Origin: Rhodocyclaceae bacterium
GTDB taxonomy: Bacteria; Pseudomonadota; Gammaproteobacteria; Burkholderiales; Rhodocyclaceae
Assembly: GCA_027492775.1 (NCBI GenBank)
Contig: JAPUEC010000223.1
Span: 1 to 39,499, forward strand
DNA length: 39,499 nt
Reading direction: 5' to 3'
In this document: piece after piece, positions 17,620-25,284 of the stretch
Numbering within the stretch: the stretch's first letter is position 1
Layout of the letters: each line of letters starts with the position of its first letter
The notes under the pieces: generated by a model
Seen by the model: the letters and a program-made list of their open reading frames with translations, nothing else
Told to the model about the DNA's origin: nothing
Databases searched by the model: none
Position numbers and translations under genes: made by a program

Positions 17620-17642
17620 GCGGCGATTGCAATGATCGCCGC
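17620..17642 (+). terminator. Possible terminator after selD
   Basis: A perfect 8-bp GC-rich stem (17620-17627 with 17635-17642) and a 7-base loop lie 27 bases after the selD stop. Only a weak T-rich stretch follows, so termination efficiency is uncertain. Between this and the Rex operators (17643-17831) I see no gene. Confidence 0.45.
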
Positions 17643-17831
17643 CAGCCTATTTTCATCGAATAAAAAGATGAAGTCGTCAAAAGGTTGACCTCCCTCAAAG
17701 CGCGACTATTACGTTCGCCTGAGAATTGCGCCCCAATGGTGGGGAAAATGTCTCTCCGGGGTCCTCGGCAGTATTCAAGATTGTGGTTCAACGAATGTTT
17801 TTAATCGGTGCTATGACCTTAGTAAATTCAT

Positions 17832-17865
17832 TTGTGAAAATTTTCACAATGTGATATATTTCACA
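17832..17865 (+). promoter_or_regulatory. Two adjacent Rex operators overlying the rex-hydrogenase promoter
   Basis: Site 1 (17832-17849) is a perfect 18-bp palindrome, TTGTGAAAATTTTCACAA, matching the Rex consensus TTGTGAA-N4-TTCACAA. Site 2 (17850-17865), TGTGATATATTTCACA, is a near-perfect Rex site and abuts it; the centres are 17 bp apart. A promoter fits directly on them: -35 TTGTGA at 17832-17837, a 17-bp spacer, and -10 TATATT at 17855-17860. Rex binding would block RNA polymerase. The rex start codon is at 17889, so autoregulation and control of the downstream hydrogenase genes are expected. Confidence 0.88.
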
Positions 17866-17888
17866 CACACGGTTACAGAGCGCGAACA

Positions 17889-19022
17889 ATGAATTTAATT
17901 CCGGAACGGACCATCGAAAGGCTTTGCGCCTATCGGCGAATCCTGTTTCTTTGGCGCCAGCAGGACAAGCAACGCTTTCATTCGCGTGAGCTTGCCGAGG
18001 CTGCCGGAATTACGTCCGCCCAAGTACGCCGTGACCTCATGTCCCTGAAAGCCATCGGCACGCCCAAGAATGGTTACTTCACCGACAACATCATCGATGA
18101 ACTCGGCCTGATCATTGAAGGCGAGACCGGGCAGCGCGTCGTCCTCATCGGCGCGGGCAATCTTGGCAACGCCATCGTGACTTACTTCGATGGCCGGCGC
18201 CCCGATCTCAATATCGTCGCCGTCTTCGACAACGACCCGGGAAAGATCGGCAAGACGGTAGCCTCCGTTCCCTGCCTGCCCGTCGACCAGCTTGGCCGCA
18301 CGGTCAAGGAAAAAGACGTGTTGCTCGGCATCGTCACCGTGCCTGGCAGCCTCGCCCAGGAAATGGCCAATCTGCTAATCGAAGCGGGCGTCAAGGCCAT
18401 CATCAATTTCACCCCGGCGAAGCTCAAGGTTCCGGCCGAGGTCTTCGTCGAAGACGTCGATATCTCCATCGCCATCGAGAAGTCCGCCTATTTCGCGCGC
18501 ACCCGCGCTCAGCAGAAGGAAGCGGGTTATGTCGCCTCCGCGACCAAGGCCGGCGAGATTAAGGCGATGCGGAAAAAAGTGTTGTGCATTGATGACGACA
18601 AGGATGTCATCGATAGTTATCGCGCCATCCTGAAGGGGGCCGATTACGACGTCGAAGTCGCATTCGACGGGGAAACCGGGGTGAAGATGGCCGGCGAAAC
18701 TAGGCCCGACCTGATCATCCTGGATGTCATGATGAAAAGCCCGACCGAAGGTTTCGCCGTGGCGAAGAAACTCCGCCAGGATGCGGCTCTCCGGTCGACG
18801 CCGATCCTGATGCTTACGGCCATCGCCAGTGAGCTGAAGTTCGGGTTCGACAAGGACAAAGACGGTTCGGCGTTGCCGGTGGATGCTTTCGTCGACAAGC
18901 CCGTGGCGCCTTTTACCCTCCTGTCGGCAATCCGCAAGCTCTTGAGGTTGCCCAAGGACCAGATCAACACGGAAGGTGGCGGGGAAGACTTTCCGTTTGC
19001 CTCCCAGATTATTACTGCGTGA
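17889..19022 (+). CDS. rex: Rex NADH-sensing repressor fused to a response-regulator receiver domain
   Basis: A 377-residue protein of two parts. Residues 1-210 are a full Rex: a winged helix with SAQVRRDL (43-50), a Rossmann NAD(H) site GAGNLGNA (88-95), and the domain-swap helix around IAIEKSAYFA. Rex normally ends near residue 210. Here a linker leads to a receiver domain (about 228-352) with acidic DDD 235-237, phospho-acceptor Asp279 in LILDVMM-like context, Thr310 and Lys337, so it appears able to be phosphorylated. Rex represses targets when bound to NAD+ and leaves DNA when NADH rises. Its own promoter has two Rex sites. The FDH-like gene begins 22 bases downstream, so rex is likely the first gene of the hydrogenase operon. 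Confidence 0.93.
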   Translation: MNLIPERTIERLCAYRRILFLWRQQDKQRFHSRELAEAAGITSAQVRRDLMSLKAIGTPKNGYFTDNIIDELGLIIEGETGQRVVLIGAGNLGNAIVTYFDGRRPDLNIVAVFDNDPGKIGKTVASVPCLPVDQLGRTVKEKDVLLGIVTVPGSLAQEMANLLIEAGVKAIINFTPAKLKVPAEVFVEDVDISIAIEKSAYFARTRAQQKEAGYVASATKAGEIKAMRKKVLCIDDDKDVIDSYRAILKGADYDVEVAFDGETGVKMAGETRPDLIILDVMMKSPTEGFAVAKKLRQDAALRSTPILMLTAIASELKFGFDKDKDGSALPVDAFVDKPVAPFTLLSAIRKLLRLPKDQINTEGGGEDFPFASQIITA

Positions 19023-19044
19023 AACGAAAGGCTCGTGAGACCTT

Positions 19045-20946
19045 ATGAACTATAAGCCGTGCGTGTGCAATCTCTGCGGGACCGGTTGCGGACAATTTCT
19101 GAAAACCGACGGTAAGAAGGTTTTTGGCGTTGCGCCCAATCAGGCTCATCCCGTCAGCAAGGGCAAGCTCTGCATTCGGGGCTGGCATATCAACGAACTG
19201 CTCAATACGAACGAGAGAATCACCACGCCTCTCATTCGCGAGAATGGCCAGTTGCGCGTCGCTTCGTACGAGGAGGCCATCTCCCTCGTCGCCAAGCGGA
19301 TGGCGGAATTCAACGGCCCTGCGGGCGAAATCGGCGTCATGGCCTCGGCCCGCTCCTCGAACGAGAATGGCTTCACCCTGGCCAAGCTGACGCGCGATGT
19401 CTTCAAGACCACCGTGCTCGGCATCAGCGCCGAAGCCGGCCATCGCAACAGTATGTCCTCGCTCAACCACGCTTTCGGCTATCCCGGCGCGGTCGGCAGC
19501 CTGACCAATATCGACAAGGCCGATTACATCCTGGTCGTCGGTACCGACATCACCCGCCAGAACCCGATCATCGGTGGAAACATCCACGCCGCCCAGCGTC
19601 GTGGCGCGCGGGTCGTGACCCTGGCCAGCTCCCGCACCCAGATCGCCAAGCTCTCGACCAAGCACTTCCAGCAAAAGCCGGGAACCAAGGGCCTGTTCAT
19701 CAACGCCCTGGCCAAGGCGCTGCACTCGGTGCGCACCATCAACCACGAGCGGCCGGGGACCATCGACCTGCTGCCCGGGTATGCCCCGTACGTCGAGGCG
19801 CTGCGCACCATTTCCTCGATCGCCCTGGAAGAGGCAAGCGGCATCCACTACGAGGACATCGAAGCCGAAGCGCGTTTCATCGACCAGGCCAAGAATGTGG
19901 TGATCCTCTTCTCGACCGGCATCTCCGGCCTCGACAAGCCGACCATCGATGCCATCACCAATCTCGCCGTGCTCTCCGACAAGATGGACAGCGAGTACTC
20001 GGCGATCATCCCGGTGGCGGGCATCAGCAACCTGCAAGGCAGCTTCGACATGGGCGTTTCGGGCGAACCGGGACACAGCGTGTTCAAGAGCCTGGCCGAG
20101 CCGAATTCCCCGCTCAAGGCCTTGTTCGTCGTCGATCACGACGACGGCATCATCCGCAACAAGGAACGCATCGCCGCCCTCGATTTCGTCGTCTATGCCA
20201 GCGCCTACAAGAACCCGTTCATGGATCTGGCGCATGTGGTGTTCCCGCTGCCCACCTTCAATGAGGGTGACGGCACCTACACGACCTCCGATCGTCGCGT
20301 GCAAGTAACGCTGAAGAATATGGACAATCCGGGCAATGCGCTCCCGGGCTGGCAACTCCATCAGCTGATCGCAGAAAAGGCCGGTCAGCGCTGGGGTTAC
20401 ACCGATGCCGCCAATGTCTTCGCCGATATCGCCAAGACCGTTCCGGGCTACGCCGATCTGAGCCATGAGCGCCTCGCCAAGGGCTTCGGTCAGCACTGGG
20501 ATCCGAAAGCGTTCGCCACCGCCGGCAAGAAGAAATTCCACGCCATCAAGATCGAATACAAGGAACCCGTCACCAGCGAGCAATTCCCGTTCGCGCTGAT
20601 GATCGGCAAGGCCCAGCACTTCTGGCACCAGAACAACCTGATGCGCAAGACGCTGATTCCGCGCCGCGAGTACGACCAGACCCTGCTGCTCTATCCGCAG
20701 GGCTATGTCGAGATTTGCCCGGAAGACGCCAAGAAGCTCAAGGTCCGCGACAAGTGGCTGGTGAATGTGTCGTCCAGCTCGGGCACGACCATGAAGATCG
20801 CCGTCAAGATCAACGACGACGTTCAGTCTGGCACCGCGTATATCCCGTATTTCATTAAAAACATGATTTCCGATTTTCTCATCAGGTATGACAACGCCTT
20901 CGCTGCTGGCGAAGAGAGCGTCATTCCTGTCCGGATTGAGGAATGA
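19045..20946 (+). CDS. Formate-dehydrogenase-like molybdopterin-oxidoreductase subunit lacking catalytic Cys/Sec
   Basis: A 633-residue member of the FdhF/NuoG superfamily. The N-terminal [4Fe-4S] ligands are CNLCGTGC (8, 11, 15) and GKLCIRG (Cys43). Ungapped comparison with remembered E. coli FdhF from the D(K/N)xD strand back to the active site puts Gly132 at the Sec/Cys position, with the next His (133) kept. The FDH stretch NPVRGQNNVQG reads IPVAGISNLQG, so the Arg is also lost, and the C-terminal pterin region looks altered. Formate oxidation is therefore unlikely; an electron-conducting role like NuoG is inferred. It is followed by the beta-subunit gene with an ATGA overlap or a 14-base gap, depending on start. 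Confidence 0.82.
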   Translation: MNYKPCVCNLCGTGCGQFLKTDGKKVFGVAPNQAHPVSKGKLCIRGWHINELLNTNERITTPLIRENGQLRVASYEEAISLVAKRMAEFNGPAGEIGVMASARSSNENGFTLAKLTRDVFKTTVLGISAEAGHRNSMSSLNHAFGYPGAVGSLTNIDKADYILVVGTDITRQNPIIGGNIHAAQRRGARVVTLASSRTQIAKLSTKHFQQKPGTKGLFINALAKALHSVRTINHERPGTIDLLPGYAPYVEALRTISSIALEEASGIHYEDIEAEARFIDQAKNVVILFSTGISGLDKPTIDAITNLAVLSDKMDSEYSAIIPVAGISNLQGSFDMGVSGEPGHSVFKSLAEPNSPLKALFVVDHDDGIIRNKERIAALDFVVYASAYKNPFMDLAHVVFPLPTFNEGDGTYTTSDRRVQVTLKNMDNPGNALPGWQLHQLIAEKAGQRWGYTDAANVFADIAKTVPGYADLSHERLAKGFGQHWDPKAFATAGKKKFHAIKIEYKEPVTSEQFPFALMIGKAQHFWHQNNLMRKTLIPRREYDQTLLLYPQGYVEICPEDAKKLKVRDKWLVNVSSSSGTTMKIAVKINDDVQSGTAYIPYFIKNMISDFLIRYDNAFAAGEESVIPVRIEE

Positions 20947-20960
20947 ACGGAGTGGCTTCA

Positions 20961-22019
20961 ATGTACATACTGACTTCTGACGAAATCAAGCAGCTGGCCG
21001 ACGAGTTCAAGGGATCGTACGACGTCTACGGGCCGCAGGTTCATGGTCAAACCGGACAGGTGTTCTTCGACATCGTTTCCGACACCAAGGACATCGACCT
21101 CGACGCTGCCATCCCCTCCATGCCGGTGAAGGAAATCCTCTTCCCGCAAATGGAGACCATCCTCAAATACCGCTACGACGCCGCTGCCCAAAGCGTCACC
21201 ATGGACAAGCAGTATTTCGAGAAGCCCAAGGTGCTGTTCGGCTTGCGTCCCTGTGACCTCGCCGGCATCCAGGTGCTCGACCGCTTTTTCATCGGCCAGG
21301 AATTTGTCGATGACGTCTATCTGACGCATCGGCAAAAATGCCTGCTCATCACCAACACCTGCACCCGACCCTGGGACCAGTGCTTCTGCGTTTGCACGCA
21401 CACCGGGCCGGCGGCGGAAGAGGGATTCGACCTCGATCTGACCAAGATCCAAGGCGGTTACCTGGTGCAGGTGGGCAGCGCCAAGGGCCAGGCCGTCGCC
21501 GACGCGCACAACTGGACGAAGGCCGACGATTCCGCCAAGGCCAAGAAGGATGCGGTGGTCGACAAGTCGATCTCGCTCTTCCCGGAAATGGCCAAGGACA
21601 ACAAGGCCTGGATCTCCCGCGCCATGAACCGCATGACCACCGGCTTCGCCAAGCAGGATGTTTGGGAGTACATCGGCAACCAGTGCTTCGAGTGCGGCGC
21701 CTGCTCTTTCGTCTGCCCGACCTGCTCCTGCTTCAATATCGAGGACGCCAAGGGCGGCTGCGACGGCGAATGCGACCGCCTGCGGACGCGCGACTCCTGC
21801 TCCTTCGAGGGCTACACCCGGATGGCGGGTGACCACAACCCGCGTGCTCCGGTGGAAGACCGCCGCAACAAGCGCTTCTTCTGCAAGCTCTCGTACTCTC
21901 AATCCAAGAAATACATGCGCCCCGGCTGTATCGGTTGCGGTCGGTGCCAGTGGGTGTGCCCAGGAGACATCGGCCTGCCGAATGTCGTCCAGTACATCCG
22001 TAGAGAAACCAGCGAATAG
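20961..22019 (+). CDS. Sulfhydrogenase beta-subunit-like Fe-S protein (HydB/AsrA family)
   Basis: A 352-residue cytoplasmic electron-transfer protein resembling the beta subunit of archaeal sulfhydrogenases and AsrA of anaerobic sulfite reductase. The family motif FGLRPCDLAGIQ is present, followed by Cys-rich CTRPWDQCFC and two C-terminal ferredoxin-type clusters: CFECGACSFVCPTC and CIGCGRCQWVCP. It would connect the flavin subunit (next gene) to other Fe-S centres of the complex. An ATG at 20943 overlaps the previous stop, but the ATG at 20961 has GGAG 8 bases upstream and gives MYILTSDE, so it is preferred. Confidence 0.87.
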   Translation: MYILTSDEIKQLADEFKGSYDVYGPQVHGQTGQVFFDIVSDTKDIDLDAAIPSMPVKEILFPQMETILKYRYDAAAQSVTMDKQYFEKPKVLFGLRPCDLAGIQVLDRFFIGQEFVDDVYLTHRQKCLLITNTCTRPWDQCFCVCTHTGPAAEEGFDLDLTKIQGGYLVQVGSAKGQAVADAHNWTKADDSAKAKKDAVVDKSISLFPEMAKDNKAWISRAMNRMTTGFAKQDVWEYIGNQCFECGACSFVCPTCSCFNIEDAKGGCDGECDRLRTRDSCSFEGYTRMAGDHNPRAPVEDRRNKRFFCKLSYSQSKKYMRPGCIGCGRCQWVCPGDIGLPNVVQYIRRETSE

Positions 22020-22026
22020 GTGAACC

Positions 22027-22899
22027 ATGTACCAGTCCAAACATACGCACGAGGCGTGTAAGAAAGACGGCGTTTGCCCGATCGTCACTTTCCCCGAGGT
22101 CGTCAATATCGACGAAATCAAGGATGAGGCGCCCGAGGTCAAGACATTCTACATGTCCTTTCTCGATAAGGAAGTCGAGAAGGAATTCAAGCTGAAATCC
22201 GGCCAGTTCATCATGTGCACGGTCTTCGGCGCGGGCGAGTTCGCGGTTTCCCTGCCACCTTCCCCGGAAAACGACCGTTTCCACATCACCGTTCGCGCCG
22301 TCGGCAAGGTTACCAATGCGCTGCATGCATTGAAGCCGGGCGACACGCTGGGTGTCCGCGGTCCTTTCGGCAACGGCTTTCCCTTCGAGGACATCAAGGG
22401 CAAGAACATCATCTACGTCGCCGGCGGTATCGGCCTGATTCCGTTGCGCAGCTCGATCATCCACGCGCTGCAGCACCGCGATGAGTTCGGCCGCATTATC
22501 CTGCTCTACGGTTCCCGCTCCGCCAAGGACCTGCTGTATCAGGAAGACATCAAGGAATGGAAGAAGACCGACGGCTTCGAGACCTTCATCACCATCGACC
22601 GCAACGAACCGGGTTGGGACGGTGAAGTCGGCTACGTCAATACGCTGATCGAAAAGGCGAACGTGCCGGTGGATAACACCGTGGCCTTCGTCTGCGGCCC
22701 CCCGATCATGTTCAACAGCGTCATCGACGACTTCCTGAAGCGCGGCATGAGCGAAGACAACATCATCTCCACGCTCGAACGCCAGATGAAGTGCGGTATC
22801 GGCAAGTGCCAGCACTGCGCCATCGGCCGCACCCTGGTCTGTACCGACGGCCCGGTCTACACCTACCGTCAGATCAAGACGCTGGGCGAAGTCATATGA
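22027..22899 (+). CDS. Sulfhydrogenase gamma-subunit-like FAD/NAD(P)-binding reductase (HydG/AsrB family)
   Basis: A 290-residue ferredoxin-reductase-type flavoprotein. Residues about 35-120 form the FAD domain (GQFIMC...FAVSLPPSP), followed by an NAD(P) domain with VAGGIGLIPLRS and FVCGPP. A C-terminal [2Fe-2S] site has CGIGKCQHC plus a later Cys in TLVCTDGP. It should be the entry or exit point for NAD(P)H electrons; NADH versus NADPH preference cannot be told. It lies 7 bases after the beta subunit, with an AGGTGA ribosome site, and its stop overlaps the protease ATG. Confidence 0.9.
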   Translation: MYQSKHTHEACKKDGVCPIVTFPEVVNIDEIKDEAPEVKTFYMSFLDKEVEKEFKLKSGQFIMCTVFGAGEFAVSLPPSPENDRFHITVRAVGKVTNALHALKPGDTLGVRGPFGNGFPFEDIKGKNIIYVAGGIGLIPLRSSIIHALQHRDEFGRIILLYGSRSAKDLLYQEDIKEWKKTDGFETFITIDRNEPGWDGEVGYVNTLIEKANVPVDNTVAFVCGPPIMFNSVIDDFLKRGMSEDNIISTLERQMKCGIGKCQHCAIGRTLVCTDGPVYTYRQIKTLGEVI

Positions 22900-23384
22900 T
22901 TCCGTTCGAACACGGCCTGCGCGAGATTTTGTCCCAGCCGACGTGCATCGTCGGCGTGGGCAACCTCATGCGCAACGACGATGCCGTCGGCGTGATGATC
23001 GCCGACCGCCTGGGGCAGGATCTTTCCGCCCTCAATGGCGCCAGCGTCGTCCTCGCCGAGGATGTCATCGAGAATCACGTGTTCCGCATCGCCGAGGGCG
23101 ATGCCAAGAACGTGCTGATGATCGATGCCGTCTCCGCGGATGCGGAAGTCGGGTCGGTGGTCCTGGGCAAGCTCGAGGATCTGGAACGAGTCGCCAACAA
23201 CGGCTTCTCGACCCACAAGCTGGCGCTCTCGACGGCCGGCAGCATCCTCAAGCACTACGGTAAGGACGTCTACCTGCTTGGCATCGTGGCCGCCAATACG
23301 GATTACGGCACTGAAGTTTCACAAGAAATTCTGGATAGCGCTGAAACGGTCATCGACCTCGTTCGTGCGAACAGCAAGGAGTAA
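22896..23384 (+). CDS. Hydrogenase maturation protease (HycI/HybD family)
   Basis: A 162-residue nickel-dependent-maturation endopeptidase. The N-terminal GVGNLMRNDDAVG, the second acidic site in LMIDAVSAD, and the His in STHKLALS are the expected family residues. The start overlaps the gamma-subunit stop (ATGA). Its likely substrate is the group 4 large subunit encoded at 25285, which has a C-terminal tail after DPCFSCTDR. A separate protease, HoxW, serves the Hox enzyme. Confidence 0.88.
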   Translation: MIPFEHGLREILSQPTCIVGVGNLMRNDDAVGVMIADRLGQDLSALNGASVVLAEDVIENHVFRIAEGDAKNVLMIDAVSADAEVGSVVLGKLEDLERVANNGFSTHKLALSTAGSILKHYGKDVYLLGIVAANTDYGTEVSQEILDSAETVIDLVRANSKE

Positions 23385-23390
23385 TTAAAG

Positions 23391-25259
23391 ATGGATTTCA
23401 ATATCTACAGCGGTTTGTTGGCGGGCATCCTGGTGCTCCTCGCCTCAGCGGTCGTGACCCCGCTGTTCGCCGGCCAGCGCAAGTTCGCGGGCGGGCTGAA
23501 CTTCGTGTTCTGCCTGGTCGCGGCGCTGATCTTCGCCGGCATCGCCGTCAAGGTGCTGACCGGTGCTGCCGAAGCCGGGACCTTCGTCCTCAAGCTCGGC
23601 GGTTTCGACATCCCCTTCCTCATCGACGGCTTCTCGGCGCTCTTCCTGGCGCTTATCGCCTTGATGTCGGCGCTTACCGCGTTCTACTGCATCGGCTACA
23701 TGGAGATGGATCATTATCGCCACTACAGCCTGCGCGGCTTCATGGTGGCCTACCCCATCTTCATCGCCGGCATGGTCGGTATCGTCACGGTCGATGACCT
23801 GACCACCGGCTTCACCATCGCCTGGCAAATGATGACGCTCGCTTCCTTCTTCCTGATCCGCTTCGACCACCAGGACAAGGACATCACGCGCAGCGCCAAC
23901 AAGTACCTGATTCTGATGGAACTGGCCTGGGTCGTCATCCTCATCGCCGCTCTCATGATTCCGGGCAGCCACGCCGGCTCCACCCTGCATCACCTGACCG
24001 AAGGCCTCGGCCAAGCGGGCGCGCCGCGCGGCATGGTCTACGCCCTGCTGCTGTTCGGCTTCGGCATGAAGGCCGGCATGTTCCCCCTCGGCCAGCTCTG
24101 GTTGCCGGACGCGCACTCCTCCGCACCGTCGCCGATCAGCGCGCTGCTCTCCGGCGTGATGATCAAGACCGGCGTCTATGGCATCGTCCGCACGCTGTTC
24201 TGGATGGTCCCGGCCGATTTCGCCATCACCGATGGCCGCAACCTCGGCCTAGTGCTGGCTTGCTTCGGCGTGGTCACGCTGTTCATCGGCACGATCCAGG
24301 CGCTGAAGCAGCATGACGCCAAACGTCTGCATGCCTACCACTCAATCGGCCAGATGGGCTACATCCTGCTCGGCATCGGCATCGCCCAGTACTTCCTGCT
24401 CTCCAGCAGCCCGGTATTGCAAGGCATCGCCGTGCTCGCCCTCATCGGCGGCATCTACCACACTTTCAACCACGCGCTCTTCAAGGGGCTGCTCTTCCTC
24501 TGCACCGGCAGCGTCCAGTACGCCACCGGCACCAAGGATCTGGACAAGCTGGGCGGTCTCCTGCGCATCATGCCCCTGACAGCGCTGACGGCAGCGGTGG
24601 CTTCGGCCTCGATCGCCGGCATCCCCGCCTGCAGCGGTTTCATGAGCAAGTGGGCGGTGATCTCCAGCAGCCTGCTGGGTGGCAAGGAGGCCGGCATCAT
24701 CGTCCTCTTCGGCGTCATCGCCCTGATGACCAGCGCCATCACGCTCGCCTCCTACGTCAAGTTCTTCGGCATGGCCTTCACTTCCAGCGGTGTCGAGTGG
24801 AACGAGAAGAAGGGCCTCAAGGAAGTCGGCGGCGTCATGCTCTTCCCGAAGATCATCCTGGCGATCATCTGCCTGGTGCAAGGTTTCTTCCCCTGGCTCT
24901 TCGTGACGCTCTTCAGCAAGGTCTTCGCCATGTCGGAAGGTTCGCTCATCCAGGCGGCTTTCACCGGACCGGCGGCCGATGCCACACTGGCCAAGTCCTA
25001 CGCCGGCGTGACGTTCAACCTGGCTTCGGGTGCGCCGGTGGCGTTCATCATGCCGCTCGTGCTGCTTGCCATGCTGGCCGTAGCCTTCCTGTTCGCCGCC
25101 TGGCTGCGCCGCGCTGGTGGCGCCGAGCAGCGTACCGCGCCGGTATGGCTGTGCGGCTACCAGACCCTGAACAACGACAACCGCTACCTGAGTAGCCACA
25201 TTTACGCCGCCTTCAAGAAGTTCATGAAGTGGACCGGCGGCAACGTTCACGGGGCCTGA
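23391..25259 (+). CDS. Group 4 hydrogenase antiporter-like membrane subunit (HycC/HyfB/NuoL-like)
   Basis: A 622-residue integral membrane protein with about 15-16 hydrophobic segments, related to complex I NuoL and Mrp antiporter subunits; it would couple electron flow to ion movement. A helix-7 lysine in FGMKAGMFP, a helix-8 lysine in GVMIKTG, and the conserved AYHSIGQ histidine are present. The usual helix-5 Glu in a (F/A)WE context is Gln146 here (AWQMMTLAS, codon CAA at 23826-23828). The C-terminal WLCGYQ stretch resembles HycC (WVCGYD). It is the only antiporter-like subunit in the operon. The AAGGAG ribosome site is strong. Confidence 0.9.
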   Translation: MDFNIYSGLLAGILVLLASAVVTPLFAGQRKFAGGLNFVFCLVAALIFAGIAVKVLTGAAEAGTFVLKLGGFDIPFLIDGFSALFLALIALMSALTAFYCIGYMEMDHYRHYSLRGFMVAYPIFIAGMVGIVTVDDLTTGFTIAWQMMTLASFFLIRFDHQDKDITRSANKYLILMELAWVVILIAALMIPGSHAGSTLHHLTEGLGQAGAPRGMVYALLLFGFGMKAGMFPLGQLWLPDAHSSAPSPISALLSGVMIKTGVYGIVRTLFWMVPADFAITDGRNLGLVLACFGVVTLFIGTIQALKQHDAKRLHAYHSIGQMGYILLGIGIAQYFLLSSSPVLQGIAVLALIGGIYHTFNHALFKGLLFLCTGSVQYATGTKDLDKLGGLLRIMPLTALTAAVASASIAGIPACSGFMSKWAVISSSLLGGKEAGIIVLFGVIALMTSAITLASYVKFFGMAFTSSGVEWNEKKGLKEVGGVMLFPKIILAIICLVQGFFPWLFVTLFSKVFAMSEGSLIQAAFTGPAADATLAKSYAGVTFNLASGAPVAFIMPLVLLAMLAVAFLFAAWLRRAGGAEQRTAPVWLCGYQTLNNDNRYLSSHIYAAFKKFMKWTGGNVHGA

Positions 25260-25284
25260 GCCCAAGATTTCGAGAGGTTACATC

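Noticed and set aside
19012-20961. 649-codon open frame opposite the FDH-like gene.
   Set aside because: A shadow of a high-GC coding region; the plus strand has clear Fe-S motifs and operon context.
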